Below are positions 18,553 to 28,745 of a stretch of 44,164 nucleotides of DNA, one piece after another. A program made the translations under genes and the position numbers. This DNA comes from Melanopsichium pennsylvanicum. Lineage: Eukaryota > Basidiomycota > Ustilaginomycetes > Ustilaginales. The first letter of the stretch is position 1, and each line of letters opens with the position of its first letter. The stretch covers positions 1 to 44,164 of the forward strand of contig OAPG01000025.1 of NCBI GenBank assembly GCA_900208305.1. Direction: 5' to 3'. Under the pieces are notes generated by a model. The model worked only from the letters and a program-made list of their open reading frames with translations, was not told where the DNA came from and made no database searches.

Positions 18553-18853
18553 TTATCTATTCTTATACAAAAGTTTTTACCAATTTGAGCTTAAAAGTTA
18601 GTGAAGAAAAAGAAATCTCTAGAATTATCAAATTAACTATGCAATTTTAATGTCTACATAATAGTTACAATATGTACTATGAACTTAATTATTTATTTTG
18701 AAATGACTAACAAATTTTTCTCAAGTAGTATTACTAGAATCATTTCAAATATTACTATTATAGTACTTCTAGTAGTATATTATTTTCATCTATTTGGTTT
18801 CATGGTTTAGGGATTCTTTAATGTTTATACTTCTTATGTATATTCTATGAAAA
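18553..18853. other. AT-rich spacer inside the atp6 insertion
   Basis: No gene or clear repeat is seen between the minus-strand tRNA and the GIY-YIG ORF. Confidence 0.4.
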
Positions 18854-20335
18854 GTGATGTTAACTATACCTACTTTAGTGATGAAAAATGCTCTAATTCC
18901 AGTTATTACTTTTATTTTTGTAATTCTTTTTGTATTTTGTGCAAAAATAGCGCAATATAAAATGATGTATGGTACATATCTAATGAAAATCTCTATAATC
19001 TTCATGCTGTGTAATCCTTTTTATCTATTTCTTATTACTAGACTTTTTGTTTGGATTATTTTTAAAGAAGAATGGGTAGTAAATAATTTATATAATTATG
19101 CATCTATTTTTTCCAATGATTTTTCTTTTTTCAATTATTTTCCTAATTCTCCGTTTTCTTTTCTTAAAACTATTTACTGTCAAGAAGATGAAAATGGTAT
19201 GGGTATTAGTAATAAAACTGCAATTATTACTAATGAATCTTATATTCCTTGGTATAATTATAAGAATGTAGATAAAAGTAGAGAAACACTAAATAGAATG
19301 CTATATTTTTGTAAAAAAAATAATATTCATCTAGCCGATTACCTTATTGAAAATTGTTATGACATTCTTATTAAACCTTCTGACAATACTGGTATTCTAA
19401 AGTCATCTATCGAACCAAATTCTATTTGTAATTATACGAAGCTATCGAATCTGGATAACGTTCTTGATCGTAAGCTGTTTGCAGATTTTAAGAATAAATC
19501 TGTAGTATACTCTTTCACTACTATGGAAAATTGTCTAGTAAATGTCGGATCTAGTATTAATATTGAAAATAGAATGGAAAACTATTACAAAAATGTGGAT
19601 CGTTTTATTAAGGGTCTTCCTAGAGAGGATGTATCTTTTGCACGTAATGTTGCAAGAATTGGTGGTATCTCCAATCTAAAATGGGGTGTTCTATATACTA
19701 CTAGTAATCTTTTTAAAGATTATATATCCAAATATAGTATCCCTACTTCAGACATGCCCATCTATTCAAATATTCTAGCACACTATAGCAAACACCGTGT
19801 TCGTCTGGTTGAACAGTCAATTCATGCTTATAATCTTCCTTCTTGGTATTCTAGCCAAGGTGTTATTTTTGATTATATGAATTGGTCCTCTACAGCTTTC
19901 CAAGATAAATTTGGTATAACAAGTTATAAAACTAAACTTATCGATCAAGAAGGTAACGTTCCTTTTTTTATTCACAAAGAGGCCGCAACAGGTATTAATA
20001 CTAGAACTTTTACAAGAAATGTAAATATCACACCAACTCATTATATTACAGCACCTGCAATGGATAAATCAGTTACAATTTTCCAAGATGAATCAGTACG
20101 ACCTTCTGGAACTCTTTCCTCTCGAAACAAAGATTATGGGCTAATTTATCCAGACTATTTTGATGTTAATTGTATCCCTACTGGAAAATATATTCTAATT
20201 GACAGTACTACTCTAAATCAAGTAGGTCCTGAGTTTACTAATTCTCAAGAAGCTGCTAAATATATTGGTTATACTGACTCCAAAAAAATAAGAAGATATA
20301 TCAACAAATGTTACGAACTATCAGGTACTGGATAA
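18854..20335 (+). CDS. GIY-YIG-type endonuclease of the atp6 insertion (probably truncated)
   Basis: A 493-residue frame. Residues 1-75 are hydrophobic and may not belong to the mature protein. Around residues 215-235 is a diverged GIY-YIG core, VVYSFTTMENCLVNVGSS followed by NIENRM. Near the C-terminus FTNSQEAAKYIGYTDSKKIRRY looks like a NUMOD-type DNA-binding repeat. After the TAA at 20333 the same frame stays readable (STQKFYIAKKPPKTLSNPYQL) for about 70 codons to another stop, and then on to about 20670. The full protein was therefore longer and this copy is probably truncated. It lies between atp6 and the displaced atp6 tail, so it is the likely driver of that insertion. Confidence 0.65.
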   Translation: MMLTIPTLVMKNALIPVITFIFVILFVFCAKIAQYKMMYGTYLMKISIIFMLCNPFYLFLITRLFVWIIFKEEWVVNNLYNYASIFSNDFSFFNYFPNSPFSFLKTIYCQEDENGMGISNKTAIITNESYIPWYNYKNVDKSRETLNRMLYFCKKNNIHLADYLIENCYDILIKPSDNTGILKSSIEPNSICNYTKLSNLDNVLDRKLFADFKNKSVVYSFTTMENCLVNVGSSINIENRMENYYKNVDRFIKGLPREDVSFARNVARIGGISNLKWGVLYTTSNLFKDYISKYSIPTSDMPIYSNILAHYSKHRVRLVEQSIHAYNLPSWYSSQGVIFDYMNWSSTAFQDKFGITSYKTKLIDQEGNVPFFIHKEAATGINTRTFTRNVNITPTHYITAPAMDKSVTIFQDESVRPSGTLSSRNKDYGLIYPDYFDVNCIPTGKYILIDSTTLNQVGPEFTNSQEAAKYIGYTDSKKIRRYINKCYELSGTG

Positions 20336-20670
20336 TTTTCAACACAAAAATTTTATATTGCAAAAAAACCCCCTAAGACACTATCTAATCCTTACCAACT
20401 ACTCAAACTTGACACTGGAACAAATCAAAAAATTCTACATAAAAACTTCTCCTCTCTAGCTGATATTCTACGATACTTTGATGTGTTTAGAAATTCACAC
20501 AACTGGAAGCAGAAATATGTAGATTCGGGTAAACCATATAAATAAATTTGGTTTATTGTTCCACTTGAATCATACGAAGTAGAACAAAAGCAAACTGACG
20601 ATTATCAAAAATTCTGGAACCGTGAAGTAGATCCTATGCTTAATGGTAAAATAATAAGCACACACTACTA
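20336..20670 (+). pseudogene. C-terminal remainder of the atp6-associated endonuclease
   Basis: Same frame as the preceding ORF, after its TAA. It reads KKPPKTLSNPYQLLKLDTG, a stop at about 20543, then IVPLESYEVEQKQTDDY. The composition matches the upstream protein, so the stops look like decay in one original gene. Confidence 0.55.
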
Positions 20671-20856
20671 AAAATCCTTTCAGGATTCCTAGCACCAATG
20701 TTTACATCAGGAGCTATTACAGCAGTTATTACTCTAATCCCATTCAGTCTCTTTATCCCACTAATTGGACTAGAAATTGCAGTTTCATTTATCCAAGCTT
20801 ACGTATTCTGTATTCTAACAGCATCATACCTTAAAGATACTATTGATCTACACTAA
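20671..20856 (+). pseudogene. Displaced atp6 3' end
   Basis: Sixty-two codons in one frame from KILSGFLAP to YLKDTIDLH and TAA, the C-terminal third of ATP6 without a start. The frame is intact. Compared with the end of the full atp6 gene, the FIQAYVFC region and the termini are nearly the same, but the stretch between is diverged at protein level. This is the expected scar of a mobile element that gave atp6 a new C-terminus. Confidence 0.9.
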
Positions 20857-21176
20857 ATAACTTCATTTTCAGTCCTACTAAATTTAACCAGTTAAATGCT
20901 CTTGCGGAATAAAAATATTCGATTTTTATAACCCGTTTTTCTCTTACCCCCATTAACTATAATTTTATTTGCACCCCAGCGCTTCTATAAATAGAAGATT
21001 TAAAGTAGCCATTCTAAAATCTTCTCTTTTTGTATATTTTTTAATAGCACTATTAATCATATATCTACTAAAGTTACTGGCATCCCGTATTATAAATTCA
21101 AAGTGTTTATGGTTATCCTATTTCTATACTTTTATTAAAGCTGTATACATATATATATATAGGTATACATACATCT
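20857..21176. repeat. Spacer with one copy of a long inverted repeat
   Basis: The stretch 20873-20931 (GTTAAATGCTCTTGCGGAAT, then AAAAATATTCGATTTTTATA) recurs almost exactly in reverse complement at about 42880-42937. The remainder is AT-rich without a gene. Confidence 0.7.
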
Positions 21177-21247
21177 AAGGATTTAGCTGAGTGGTTTAGC
21201 ATCGATCTTACACATCGGGGACAGAGGTTCGATTCCTCTAATTCTTA
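21177..21247 (+). tRNA. trnV(uac): tRNA-Val(UAC)
   Basis: Acceptor AAGGATT/AATTCTT, D-stem GCT/AGC, anticodon stem TCGAT/ATCGG with loop CTTACAC (anticodon TAC), T-arm AGAGG/CCTCT with loop TTCGATT. All stems pair, with G-U wobbles only. Confidence 0.88.
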
Positions 21248-21971
21248 AATTAAATTAATTAATTTATAACCAGTTATCTGCTGCCCAATTAAAATAGGAT
21301 ATTTTAATTGGATAGGCGCGCGTAGCGCCCTTTCAATTTAATAGGGCAACTGCTATACTATTTTATCAGGGCAATACATATGACAAAAGATGGATTAAAT
21401 AATTCAATTTATAACTGTTAGCAGGGCTATTAAATATTACTTTTTTTTACCGACTAAAATCTTCGATTTTATAACCAGAAGTAATGTAAATGTAATATTT
21501 TTTATATTACTCTATTAAATATAAACTGTATCTATTTTAAAATAAGTAAACATTATTTCTATTTATAGTGGCTATTATTAAATTATAGCCTTTTTCTTTA
21601 TATAATCTTATAGGAAAGGAGTAATTTCCTTTTTATTTTAACGTGCTGCTTTCACTTTAAAATTGGTTACTGGGTGTAATTTTCTCTTTTCTTAATATTA
21701 CGTCTTTTTTATAAATGCATGACTAATTATGTTATAAAAACCTACTTTGTAATAAAATAAAATCTACGATTTGATGTTTTTTATTCTAATGGGGGAGTAG
21801 TCAAAATAAAAGTGCTGCTTTATATACAGTATATAAATAGTAATATATTAATAGTAATAAAGTTATTAAATAAAAGAGGATTTAATACTATTTTCTTACT
21901 ATAATTATTGATAATTATTAAGTTAAGAAGTAGGGTTAGCAAAGCTATTATAATATAAATAAATATAAAAA
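21248..21971. other. Long AT-rich spacer before cox2
   Basis: No gene is seen in about 720 bases. It includes a GC palindrome (GGCGCGCGTAGCGCCC near 21314) and two AT hairpins (ACTAAAATCTTCGATTTTAT near 21453; AAAATCTACGATTT near 21758). It probably holds the cox2 promoter and 5' leader, but no promoter motif is recognised. Confidence 0.45.
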
Positions 21972-22733
21972 ATGTTTAATCTATTTCCATTTGCTAGTAC
22001 AGCAATTTTTAATGATGCACCACAACCTTGGCAACTAGGATTCCAAGATGGAGCATCACCAACACATGAAGGTATTACAGAACTACACGATTCAATCTTC
22101 TTTTATCTAGTAATTATTTGTTTTGGAGTACTATGGGTACTATCATCAGTTATTGTTAACTTTAATAGTAATAAATCACAACTAGTATACAAATATGCTA
22201 ACCACGGAACTCTAATTGAGCTAATTTGGACAATTACACCAGCTCTAGTACTTATTGCTATTGCTTTCCCTAGTTTTAAACTACTTTACCTTATGGATGA
22301 AGTAATTAGTCCTTCTATGACAGTTAAAGTAGCAGGACACCAATGGTACTGGAGTGCAGAATATTCTGACTTCATTAATGAGGACGGAGAAAGTATCGAA
22401 TTCGACTCATATATGGTTCCAGAAACAGATCTGGAAGACGGACAGCTTCGACTACTAGAAGTAGATAACCGATTTGTAGTGCCGATCGATACACATATCC
22501 GGTTTATTGTTACAGGAGCAGATGTAATTCATGATTTTGCCGTTCCATCTCTAGGACTTAAAATTGATGCTGTGCCCGGACGACTAAACCAAACATCAGT
22601 TCTAATTGAGCGAGAAGGTGTATTCTACGGACAGTGTTCCGAAATCTGTGGAGTATATCATGGGTTCATGCCTGTAGCTATTGAGGCCGTAACACCAGAG
22701 AAATACCTAGCTTGGATTGATAGCCAATCTTAA
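21972..22733 (+). CDS. cox2: Cytochrome c oxidase subunit 2
   Basis: A 253-residue complex IV subunit with two N-terminal membrane helices and a CuA-binding domain facing the intermembrane space. Seen are the early segment APQPWQLGFQDGASP, the aromatic region VAGHQWYWSAEYSDF near residue 115, [21 protein letters not shown] with a CuA histidine near 190, and the CuA cluster [16 protein letters not shown] near 220. Length and ends are normal. Two separate tail fragments of cox2 lie elsewhere (3168-3224 and about 24168-24522). No TGA codons. Confidence 0.97.
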   Translation: MFNLFPFASTAIFNDAPQPWQLGFQDGASPTHEGITELHDSIFFYLVIICFGVLWVLSSVIVNFNSNKSQLVYKYANHGTLIELIWTITPALVLIAIAFPSFKLLYLMDEVISPSMTVKVAGHQWYWSAEYSDFINEDGESIEFDSYMVPETDLEDGQLRLLEVDNRFVVPIDTHIRFIVTGADVIHDFAVPSLGLKIDAVPGRLNQTSVLIEREGVFYGQCSEICGVYHGFMPVAIEAVTPEKYLAWIDSQS

Positions 22734-22784
22734 TATTATAACTTGCAATTTTTCCCCCTTACGTAATTCTATTTTACTATTGCC

Positions 22785-22861
22785 AATAAGTATGGTAATT
22801 TTATAATAAAAAATAATAAGTATGGTAATTTTATAATAAAAATAAATAAGTAGAGTAATTT
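22785..22861. repeat. 30-base tandem repeat downstream of cox2
   Basis: The unit AATAAGTATGGTAATTTTAT plus ATAATAAAA is present twice (22785 and 22815), with a partial, mutated third copy at about 22845. Confidence 0.85.
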
Positions 22862-22984
22862 AGGGTGCTATAATAAACCTTTTTATGGGGTAACATATTC
22901 AATTTTCTATTTTTTAAGGTAGAGTGAGTGGAGGTTAACAGGTCGTGAAAGGGAAGAAGGAGGCTTATTAAAATAAATAGCTGC

Positions 22985-23939
22985 TTTACCTAGAGAATCA
23001 AAGTAAAGAATTTCATTGGTAAAAGTATTAGTTACTTTCACACTCTTGGATGTTGGCAGAGTAACGGGTAGTTTAAGAACGTCATCAACAATTGATTTAA
23101 GTTCAGTAAGAGTAAGTAGAGTATTAATATTTACATTAGATACAGGTGTATTAGTAATAAGCCTCCGGCGGTATCACGAATCCAACCACCTTTTTTAACA
23201 ATACCTCGAGCCCAATAAATAGTTTTACTCATAAGTCGTGAAAAAGCTGCTGTAGAATGCATAATATTGATAAGTGTAAGAGTATCACCTTCTTTATAAT
23301 AAATGTAAAGTTTACTCCAAATAATTGTACTTAATTTAGGATCATTAGAATCTACAATATTCGTTCCAGCTACAAACATTTTATTATAAGTAGGTTTATA
23401 ATAAAAGAAAAGATATTGTTCAAGAATAGTAATAAAAAGTTCTTTTGTGATAGTAATAGTATCTAGTACTTCTTCTGAAATAATAAATAGAGTTATAATT
23501 CCTTTATTTCAAAAATCTTTAATAAAATAAGATTTTGAACGTTATAACTCCCATTTGCGTGTTCTCGTACCCGTTGTGCTAGTGATTTACTTTGTCCGAT
23601 ATATGTATCCTTTGTTGGATCCTGCGAATGAAGTAGGTAACAACCTGGTACTTTAGTACCAGTTGAAGAGCTTGATCTTACTACACTACGGAATAGTGAA
23701 CTATTATCAGATCAGCACTACTACTAGATAGAGGCAGTGTAATACTATTTATAACAATACCTTCACAAATTGTAACCACTTTATCTGTAACTACTCCTTC
23801 TTTAAGCCCTAGAGCATAACTAATATTCTTAGAAGTTGTCCTGTATTATTTGCAATTTCTTGCATTACAAAGAGACTTCGTTTGAATCGTTCATCTTGCT
23901 CTTTATTTGACTCTTTAAAGATTACGTTTGTGTATTTCA
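22985..23939 (-). pseudogene. GIY-YIG endonuclease wreck, minus strand, after cox2
   Basis: On the minus strand from about 23939: an N-terminal helical region (KEQDERFKRSLFVMQEIANN, then VVTDKVVTICEG), the GIY-YIG core GTKVPGCYLLHSQ ... DTYIGQSKSLAQRVREHANG (about 23550-23660), and further fragments down to about 22985. At least one stop and two or three frameshifts break it. A hairpin GCCTCCGGCGGT (about 23162-23173) lies after RDTAGG. The same hairpin occurs at the same place in the related wreck at 27975-28745. The N-terminal region matches the ORF after atp9, so the three form one subfamily. Confidence 0.7.
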
Positions 23940-24167
23940 TTGGTTAGTATATTTTATTTCGGTAGGATGTTCTAGTTAATTATACTTATTATCAGTATAT
24001 TTCTGAATCATACAATAATTATATTCATTTATACATTAATATTCAACTATATTTTGTATAATATTTTTATACATTAAAAGTTAACATATATTATTATTTG
24101 CTTAAAAAGGCATAGTTTATTAAATAAGTATACCTTCTTATACGAATGTGTTAATATTACTAACTGG

Positions 24168-24522
24168 TCATACGAGTACTCAGATTTCATTAATGAAGAT
24201 GGAGAATCAATCGAGTTTGATTCCTACATGGTTCCTGAAACAGATCTAGAGGATGGACAACTACGACTACTAGATGTAGATAATCGAGTTGTAGTACCAA
24301 TCGATACACACATTCGATTTATTGTTACGACCTTATCCATGATTTCCCGTTCCATCTCTAGGACTTAAAATCGATGCGGTCGACTAAATCAAACATCTGT
24401 GCTTATCGAGCGTGAAGGAGTGTTCTACGGACAATGTTCAGAGATCTGTGGAGTATATCACGGATTCATGCCTGTAGCTATTGAGGCCGTAACACCAGAG
24501 AAATACGGATTGATAGCCCCCC
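24168..24522 (+). pseudogene. cox2 3' fragment (CuA domain) with deletions
   Basis: Corresponds to cox2 from about codon 128 to near the end, including [20 protein letters not shown] and the CuA cluster [15 protein letters not shown]. Two internal deletions (around the HDFAVPS and DAVPG regions) and a missing piece near the end destroy the frame. Many third-position differences from cox2 show separate history. Its distance from cox2, with a GIY-YIG wreck between, fits a displaced gene end now decaying. Confidence 0.88.
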
Positions 24523-25412
24523 CTTCTCTTCTGATCATTTAAAAGTATCTTTGGTACTGGTAACTCAAATCTATTTATACTAAAAATGGATTATATTCCG
24601 TGGAGTGATACTAACATGATGAAAACGAACCGTCTAGTACTTAATGATATGTATAATTTGAATTATAATTATACTAGTATTAAAAATTGATTTTGATAAA
24701 AAAGGAAATTACTACACCTACTTAAAGAACCTATAAAAAATACTGGTATTACTTACTATGAAGTGTCTAAAAAGTAAATCCTTGTTAATAAAAGTACGCA
24801 CAATACCTTTGCTCGATCTCAGTTTACTAATGAATCCGGGGTATATATTGTGCAACATAATCTATCTGAAGACGGGTAGTGCTACGGACTTTTAACGACG
24901 ATTTGGTAATCACTACAGTTCTATTCGAGATCTTTATGATAATGGTGAAAAAGAATTCAAATTCCATAAGACACTATTTGCAAACGGTATCTATAATTAG
25001 AATTGTAAAATTGGTAAGACTACTAATAGCTACTACTATTATTTTAGTCGCGCCAGCGCAGAATGGCATACAAATGGTAGCTTTAACAACGATAGCAAGC
25101 TATTCCATGTACTTCAACAATTTCAATTTCAATTTCAATTTCAATTTACTCAGTATGAAGAACGTATGTATGAACAAGCAATTATTCATGCTGTGGGACG
25201 AATGTAGGACAAGAAGTATATTTTAATGTCAACTGGTATTCTAGTAAATAATTTAAGAAGAATCATAAGACATTCAAGCGATCACTCGTGATACTGATAA
25301 AGTGTATGATTTCTCTTCAATTCGACGAACAGGGCTACTACTAAGTATTGAAAAACGAAATATTCAGACTTCTATAAATTATATGACTTACCATAAATCA
25401 GATCTTATTGGA
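24523..25412 (+). pseudogene. Heavily decayed GIY-YIG element
   Basis: Readable pieces include FARSQFTNESGVYIVQHNLSE near 24820, a GIY-type strand, followed by stops in all frames. A TTTCAA tandem run (25121-25147) and a GC hairpin (25050-25059) interrupt the remnant. No complete domain survives. Assignment rests on the one core motif and on position. Confidence 0.5.
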
Positions 25413-25669
25413 CAAAACAGGAATGGCTACTAGTAGTTAAATTAGACCAATTGAAAGCATTACGATTACTACTTTATATTTATAATCAGAAATTTATACT
25501 TATTATAAAACTACTAAATCATATTTCTAATTTCACCATCTTATTAATCTAGGCTAATAAAATCAGATATTTTTTATTTAGTTTTAGTTTTAGTTTTAGT
25601 TTTAGTTGCGATACTTTAATAATAAATATAGCAGTACAGGGTATAAATTTTAGAAATCTATACATATTA
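25413..25669 (-). pseudogene. nad2 5' fragment with upstream spacer
   Basis: About 60 bases (25413-25475) match the start of nad2 on the same strand, including the ATG and codons for MLSIGLI, but with an in-frame stop. The spacer beyond it resembles 2907-3125. A TTTTAG tandem run lies at 25577-25607. This is a relic of a duplication of the nad2 start. Confidence 0.8.
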
Positions 25670-25740
25670 TACTAGTATTCGGAATCGAACCGAAAATGTG
25701 AGAGTGGAAGTCCCAAGTTTTACCATTAAACTACACTAGC
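25670..25740 (-). tRNA. trnG(ucc): tRNA-Gly(UCC)
   Basis: Minus strand: acceptor GCTAGTG/TACTAGT, D-stem AGTT/AACT, anticodon stem TGGGA/TCTCA with loop CTTCCAC (anticodon TCC), T-stem TTCGG/CCGAA with loop TTCGATT. The stems pair well. Confidence 0.88.
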
Positions 25741-26202
25741 TTTATAATCTAATTATTTCTTTATTTATAATTCAGACTCCGCTCATTTAAAGACTATATA
25801 ATAATTTATATCCCTATATAAAATGCGCGCGCTACTATATTTATTACTGTTATAAAATCGAAAATAAAAACAAAAAAATAAGCGGCACAAATGCATTTAT
25901 ATAAAAAGAATCTTATATATATATGTGGACTTTTTACCTATCCCCGTGCCGTTCCATTTTTATAGGCAGCGCTATGCGCCCGGCGCGGGGTTTTTGTATA
26001 ATTCTAATTCTATCAATATTGTACATTAAAAATAGAATACAGTCCACGCCAATAAAATATTGAATTAATAGTCCGTATTATTAAAAATAAGAGAAAATTG
26101 TAGTTAATAGGCGTTATAAAAATCTTCAATTGGATGTTTTTTTATTCTACAAAAAACGAAGGGGAAGCGGTTAATTATCGATATTAAGTTAATTAACTAT
26201 AT
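25741..26202. other. Spacer between trnG and rps3
   Basis: No gene is seen. It contains GC palindromes near 25970-25990 (GCGCCCGGCGCGGGG) and an AT hairpin near 26110. Confidence 0.45.
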
Positions 26203-27021
26203 TTAAGATCGTTGACAGATCCAAACTTTTACAGTAAAAGCACCTAGTTCATTTTTAGTTGTAAATTTACTGTAATCAATAAAGGCTTGTGACAGTGTAA
26301 TATTATTAGGAGAACGTTGGAAAGAACCAATTAGACAAGATTTAACAGTAATACGTGGAATTACTGTTTCAGTAACTAGTCGTCCTGAAACTTGTACTTT
26401 AATACCACTAATATGTGCTGGTAGATTCGTTTTATGTAGACTTGGATTAGTTAGAATAGCTTCTTGGAAATCCATGAAAGTATTACTTGGTGCATTGTAA
26501 GCAAGATATTGACTTAGAATATCGCTATTTAGATATGGATAATATAGTCGAGTAGCAATAACATTTACTTCTTTTTGATATAGTTGAGCAAGTGTAGTGC
26601 TTAGTTCTGCAAAGTTTTTTCGGAATGATCCGTCTGTAACTTCATTATTAGAGGAAATTTTACTGTTAGAAGCAGTATAATAAAAAAATGGAATAGTAAC
26701 TTTACTATTAGTATGACTAAAGTTCGGTTTACTGATAATAAAATAAGAAGTAGATACATTACTACTTACACCTAGCCGATTAGTATTTGTATTTTTTTTC
26801 TTTGTTGTATTATTTAGTGTACCAAAGTAAGCATTAATGATACAAATAGCACTATTATTTAGTGATGTATTTCCAGATAGAGTTGAACCTAGTCCTGGAG
26901 ATTGTTTACTAAATGAATGCGCTGGCGCCACTCCATAATTATTCATTTGCATTTGTGGTTGTTGTAGACGTCCACTACTTTTTAGGTAAACATTAGGAAT
27001 TGTTGGCATAATAATATTCAT
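26203..27021 (-). CDS. rps3: Mitochondrial ribosomal protein S3
   Basis: A small-subunit ribosomal protein, the usual mtDNA-encoded ribosomal protein of fungi. The C-terminal half is diagnostic: YYPYLNSDILSQYLAYN, then GIKVQVSGRLVTE, then SQAFIDYSKFTTKNELGAFTVKVWI. The N-terminal half is asparagine- and serine-rich and variable, as in fungal RPS3. I prefer the ATG at 27021 (MNIIMPTIP); the frame is open upstream to a GTG at 27042. An in-frame GC hairpin (GCGCTGGCGC, 26919-26928 on the plus strand) contributes residues VAPAH near position 35. This recalls GC clusters in yeast VAR1. No TGA codons. Confidence 0.9.
   Translation of the reverse strand: MNIIMPTIPNVYLKSSGRLQQPQMQMNNYGVAPAHSFSKQSPGLGSTLSGNTSLNNSAICIINAYFGTLNNTTKKKNTNTNRLGVSSNVSTSYFIISKPNFSHTNSKVTIPFFYYTASNSKISSNNEVTDGSFRKNFAELSTTLAQLYQKEVNVIATRLYYPYLNSDILSQYLAYNAPSNTFMDFQEAILTNPSLHKTNLPAHISGIKVQVSGRLVTETVIPRITVKSCLIGSFQRSPNNITLSQAFIDYSKFTTKNELGAFTVKVWICQRS
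26919..26928. repeat. GC hairpin inside rps3
   Basis: GCGCTGGCGC, the same 10-mer as in spacers at 3503 and 6382. It lies in frame in the variable N-terminal part of rps3. Confidence 0.85.
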
Positions 27022-27042
27022 TTTTATTCTTAAAATGCGCAC

Positions 27043-27498
27043 TAGGCGCGAGTAAAGAAATGCTATGTATAAAATGATTTTTCACTAGGGGAAAACGAGA
27101 ATAGAATTAATATTATCACTTTATAAGCCCTACATTTTTCTTGCCGTTATAAAATTTCATTACAACTTTTAGTGGTACTATTTCTATTCGATTTAGTAAA
27201 AAGAAAAAGGGGTACAATAACCAGAAAGGAGGAAGTATTTACTATTTTTAGTTCCCGTTATAATAAATTATAATCCTTTTTTGCGTCACTAAAATCGTAG
27301 ATTTTATTTTATATACTATTTTTGTGCTAATATAATATCGGATCTATTTTCTAAGGCGCGTCCCATAATACCCTTCAATTTGAATGGTACTTTTTATTCA
27401 CCGTATATACTTTAACATCATCACTATTCTATAGTGTGTACTGTATTAACATCGTTTTCATTTATAGTATTAGATTATACTGTTAAACTATGAAAATA
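27043..27498. other. Spacer between rps3 and trnN
   Basis: No gene is seen. It contains an AT hairpin (CACTAAAATCGTAGATTTTA near 27288). Confidence 0.4.
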
Positions 27499-27570
27499 AG
27501 GCACTAGAAAGAATCGAACTTTCGTTGAACGTATTAACAGTACGCCACATTACCACTATGTTATAGTACC
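27499..27570 (-). tRNA. trnN(guu): tRNA-Asn(GUU)
   Basis: Minus strand: acceptor GGTACTA/TAGTGCC, D-stem ACA/TGT, anticodon stem GCGTA/TACGT with loop CTGTTAA (anticodon GTT), T-stem GAAAG/CTTTC with loop TTCGATT. Confidence 0.88.
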
Positions 27571-27974
27571 GACTATTAAAATATTTATACCGCTCCTACT
27601 ATCCTATACAACTATAATAAATATAAGTAGAGTGCAAGGGTAAAATGAATTATTCATGGTTACCATCCATAAACTAAAAAGAATATCCCTGATAAGGTTT
27701 ATCACTTATATATTTTATAAGTTCTTATTTTACTTTAGCTATCACCCACCGGAATATGTTTAAGTACGTAGTATTTACTAGCAATAAATTTAGAATATTT
27801 ACAGTAGCATCAACACTCTTTTATTAGGTTATTTTTCGTTTTTTTTATTAAGCTTTTTCATAAATTCTCGAAAATGAAAATCTTTTTATCCCGTGCCTTA
27901 GAAAATATCGAGATATTTTAGTAGCAGCACAGATATAATATCTTATCTTCTTTACTATTTTATATAGGTGTTTA
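27571..27974. other. Spacer after trnN
   Basis: No gene or strong repeat is seen, only AT-rich sequence with a weak palindrome near 27896 (AAAATATCGAGATATTTT). Confidence 0.4.
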
Positions 27975-28745
27975 TGATAGAGCCTCCGGCGGTATTACGA
28001 TACATACCTCCACGACTAATAACTAGAGCTACCCACTTATAATAATGATCAAGAATACTATCCAGTGTTTTATGACTAGTACAAATTTGTATTATAGTAT
28101 AAGTAGAATTTTATAGCCGGTATACATAAACCTTCTTACCAAATAGAACTTTGATCATCTCTCCTACTTTAGGACCCTTGATTAGAAGCGGACTATAATT
28201 AAAAAAGGATATATAGCTCGATAACTATTAGAAAGAGATCAATACTAATAGAATTTTCTTGTAGATGTTGTAGATTTTCTCATCTACAATCCAAAGTGCA
28301 ACACGACTAGGTTATTAGTTGAAATGTTAATTAGAAAATATTTAGTAGTTTTTACTTTACCTCGGACATGTTGATAAACTCGGTTTCCAATATGAACTGA
28401 TTGACCAATATAAGCAGTAGGTTCGTCAAAAGTACCTAGACCATAACAACCAATAACACCTGTTTTTTTATAAATAGAACCGCAAAAAAAAAGAAAATAT
28501 ATGTAACATATTTACATTTACTATGTGGAATCGATAGATGAAGAGTCTTTTTATTGTTATCTTATCCATTTATTTACACAGAGCTAGTATATCTTACATA
28601 ATTTTATCTGACGTCCTTCCAGTGAAAGTATTTGTTTAAGACTTTGTATTGTAACTGGTTTGTTTGTATTGTTCTTAAAGATTTCTTTTGCAATACAATC
28701 CCGTTGATACAGATCCTTAATAAACTCTTTAGATACTTCTTTTAT
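27975..28745 (-). pseudogene. GIY-YIG endonuclease wreck of the cox2/atp9 subfamily
   Basis: On the minus strand: an N-terminal helical stretch (AKEIFKNNTNKPVTIQSLKQ, about 28620-28700), the core GCYGLGTF...TAYIGQSVHIGNRV (about 28390-28460), then scattered downstream pieces including YRNTAGG before the hairpin GCCTCCGGCGGT (about 27982). Several frameshifts and stops separate them. It is related to the minus-strand wreck after cox2 and to the ORF after atp9. No displaced gene end is seen beside it. Confidence 0.65.

Noticed and set aside
20969..21178. 69-codon plus-strand ORF before trnV
   Set aside because: It consists of AT-rich sequence ending in a TA repeat, with no motif and overlap with tRNA bases.
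22910..22960. Purine-rich stretch considered as part of a bacterial-type RNase P RNA
   Set aside because: The conserved rnpB core strings and pairing were not found, and no other candidate was seen on either strand.
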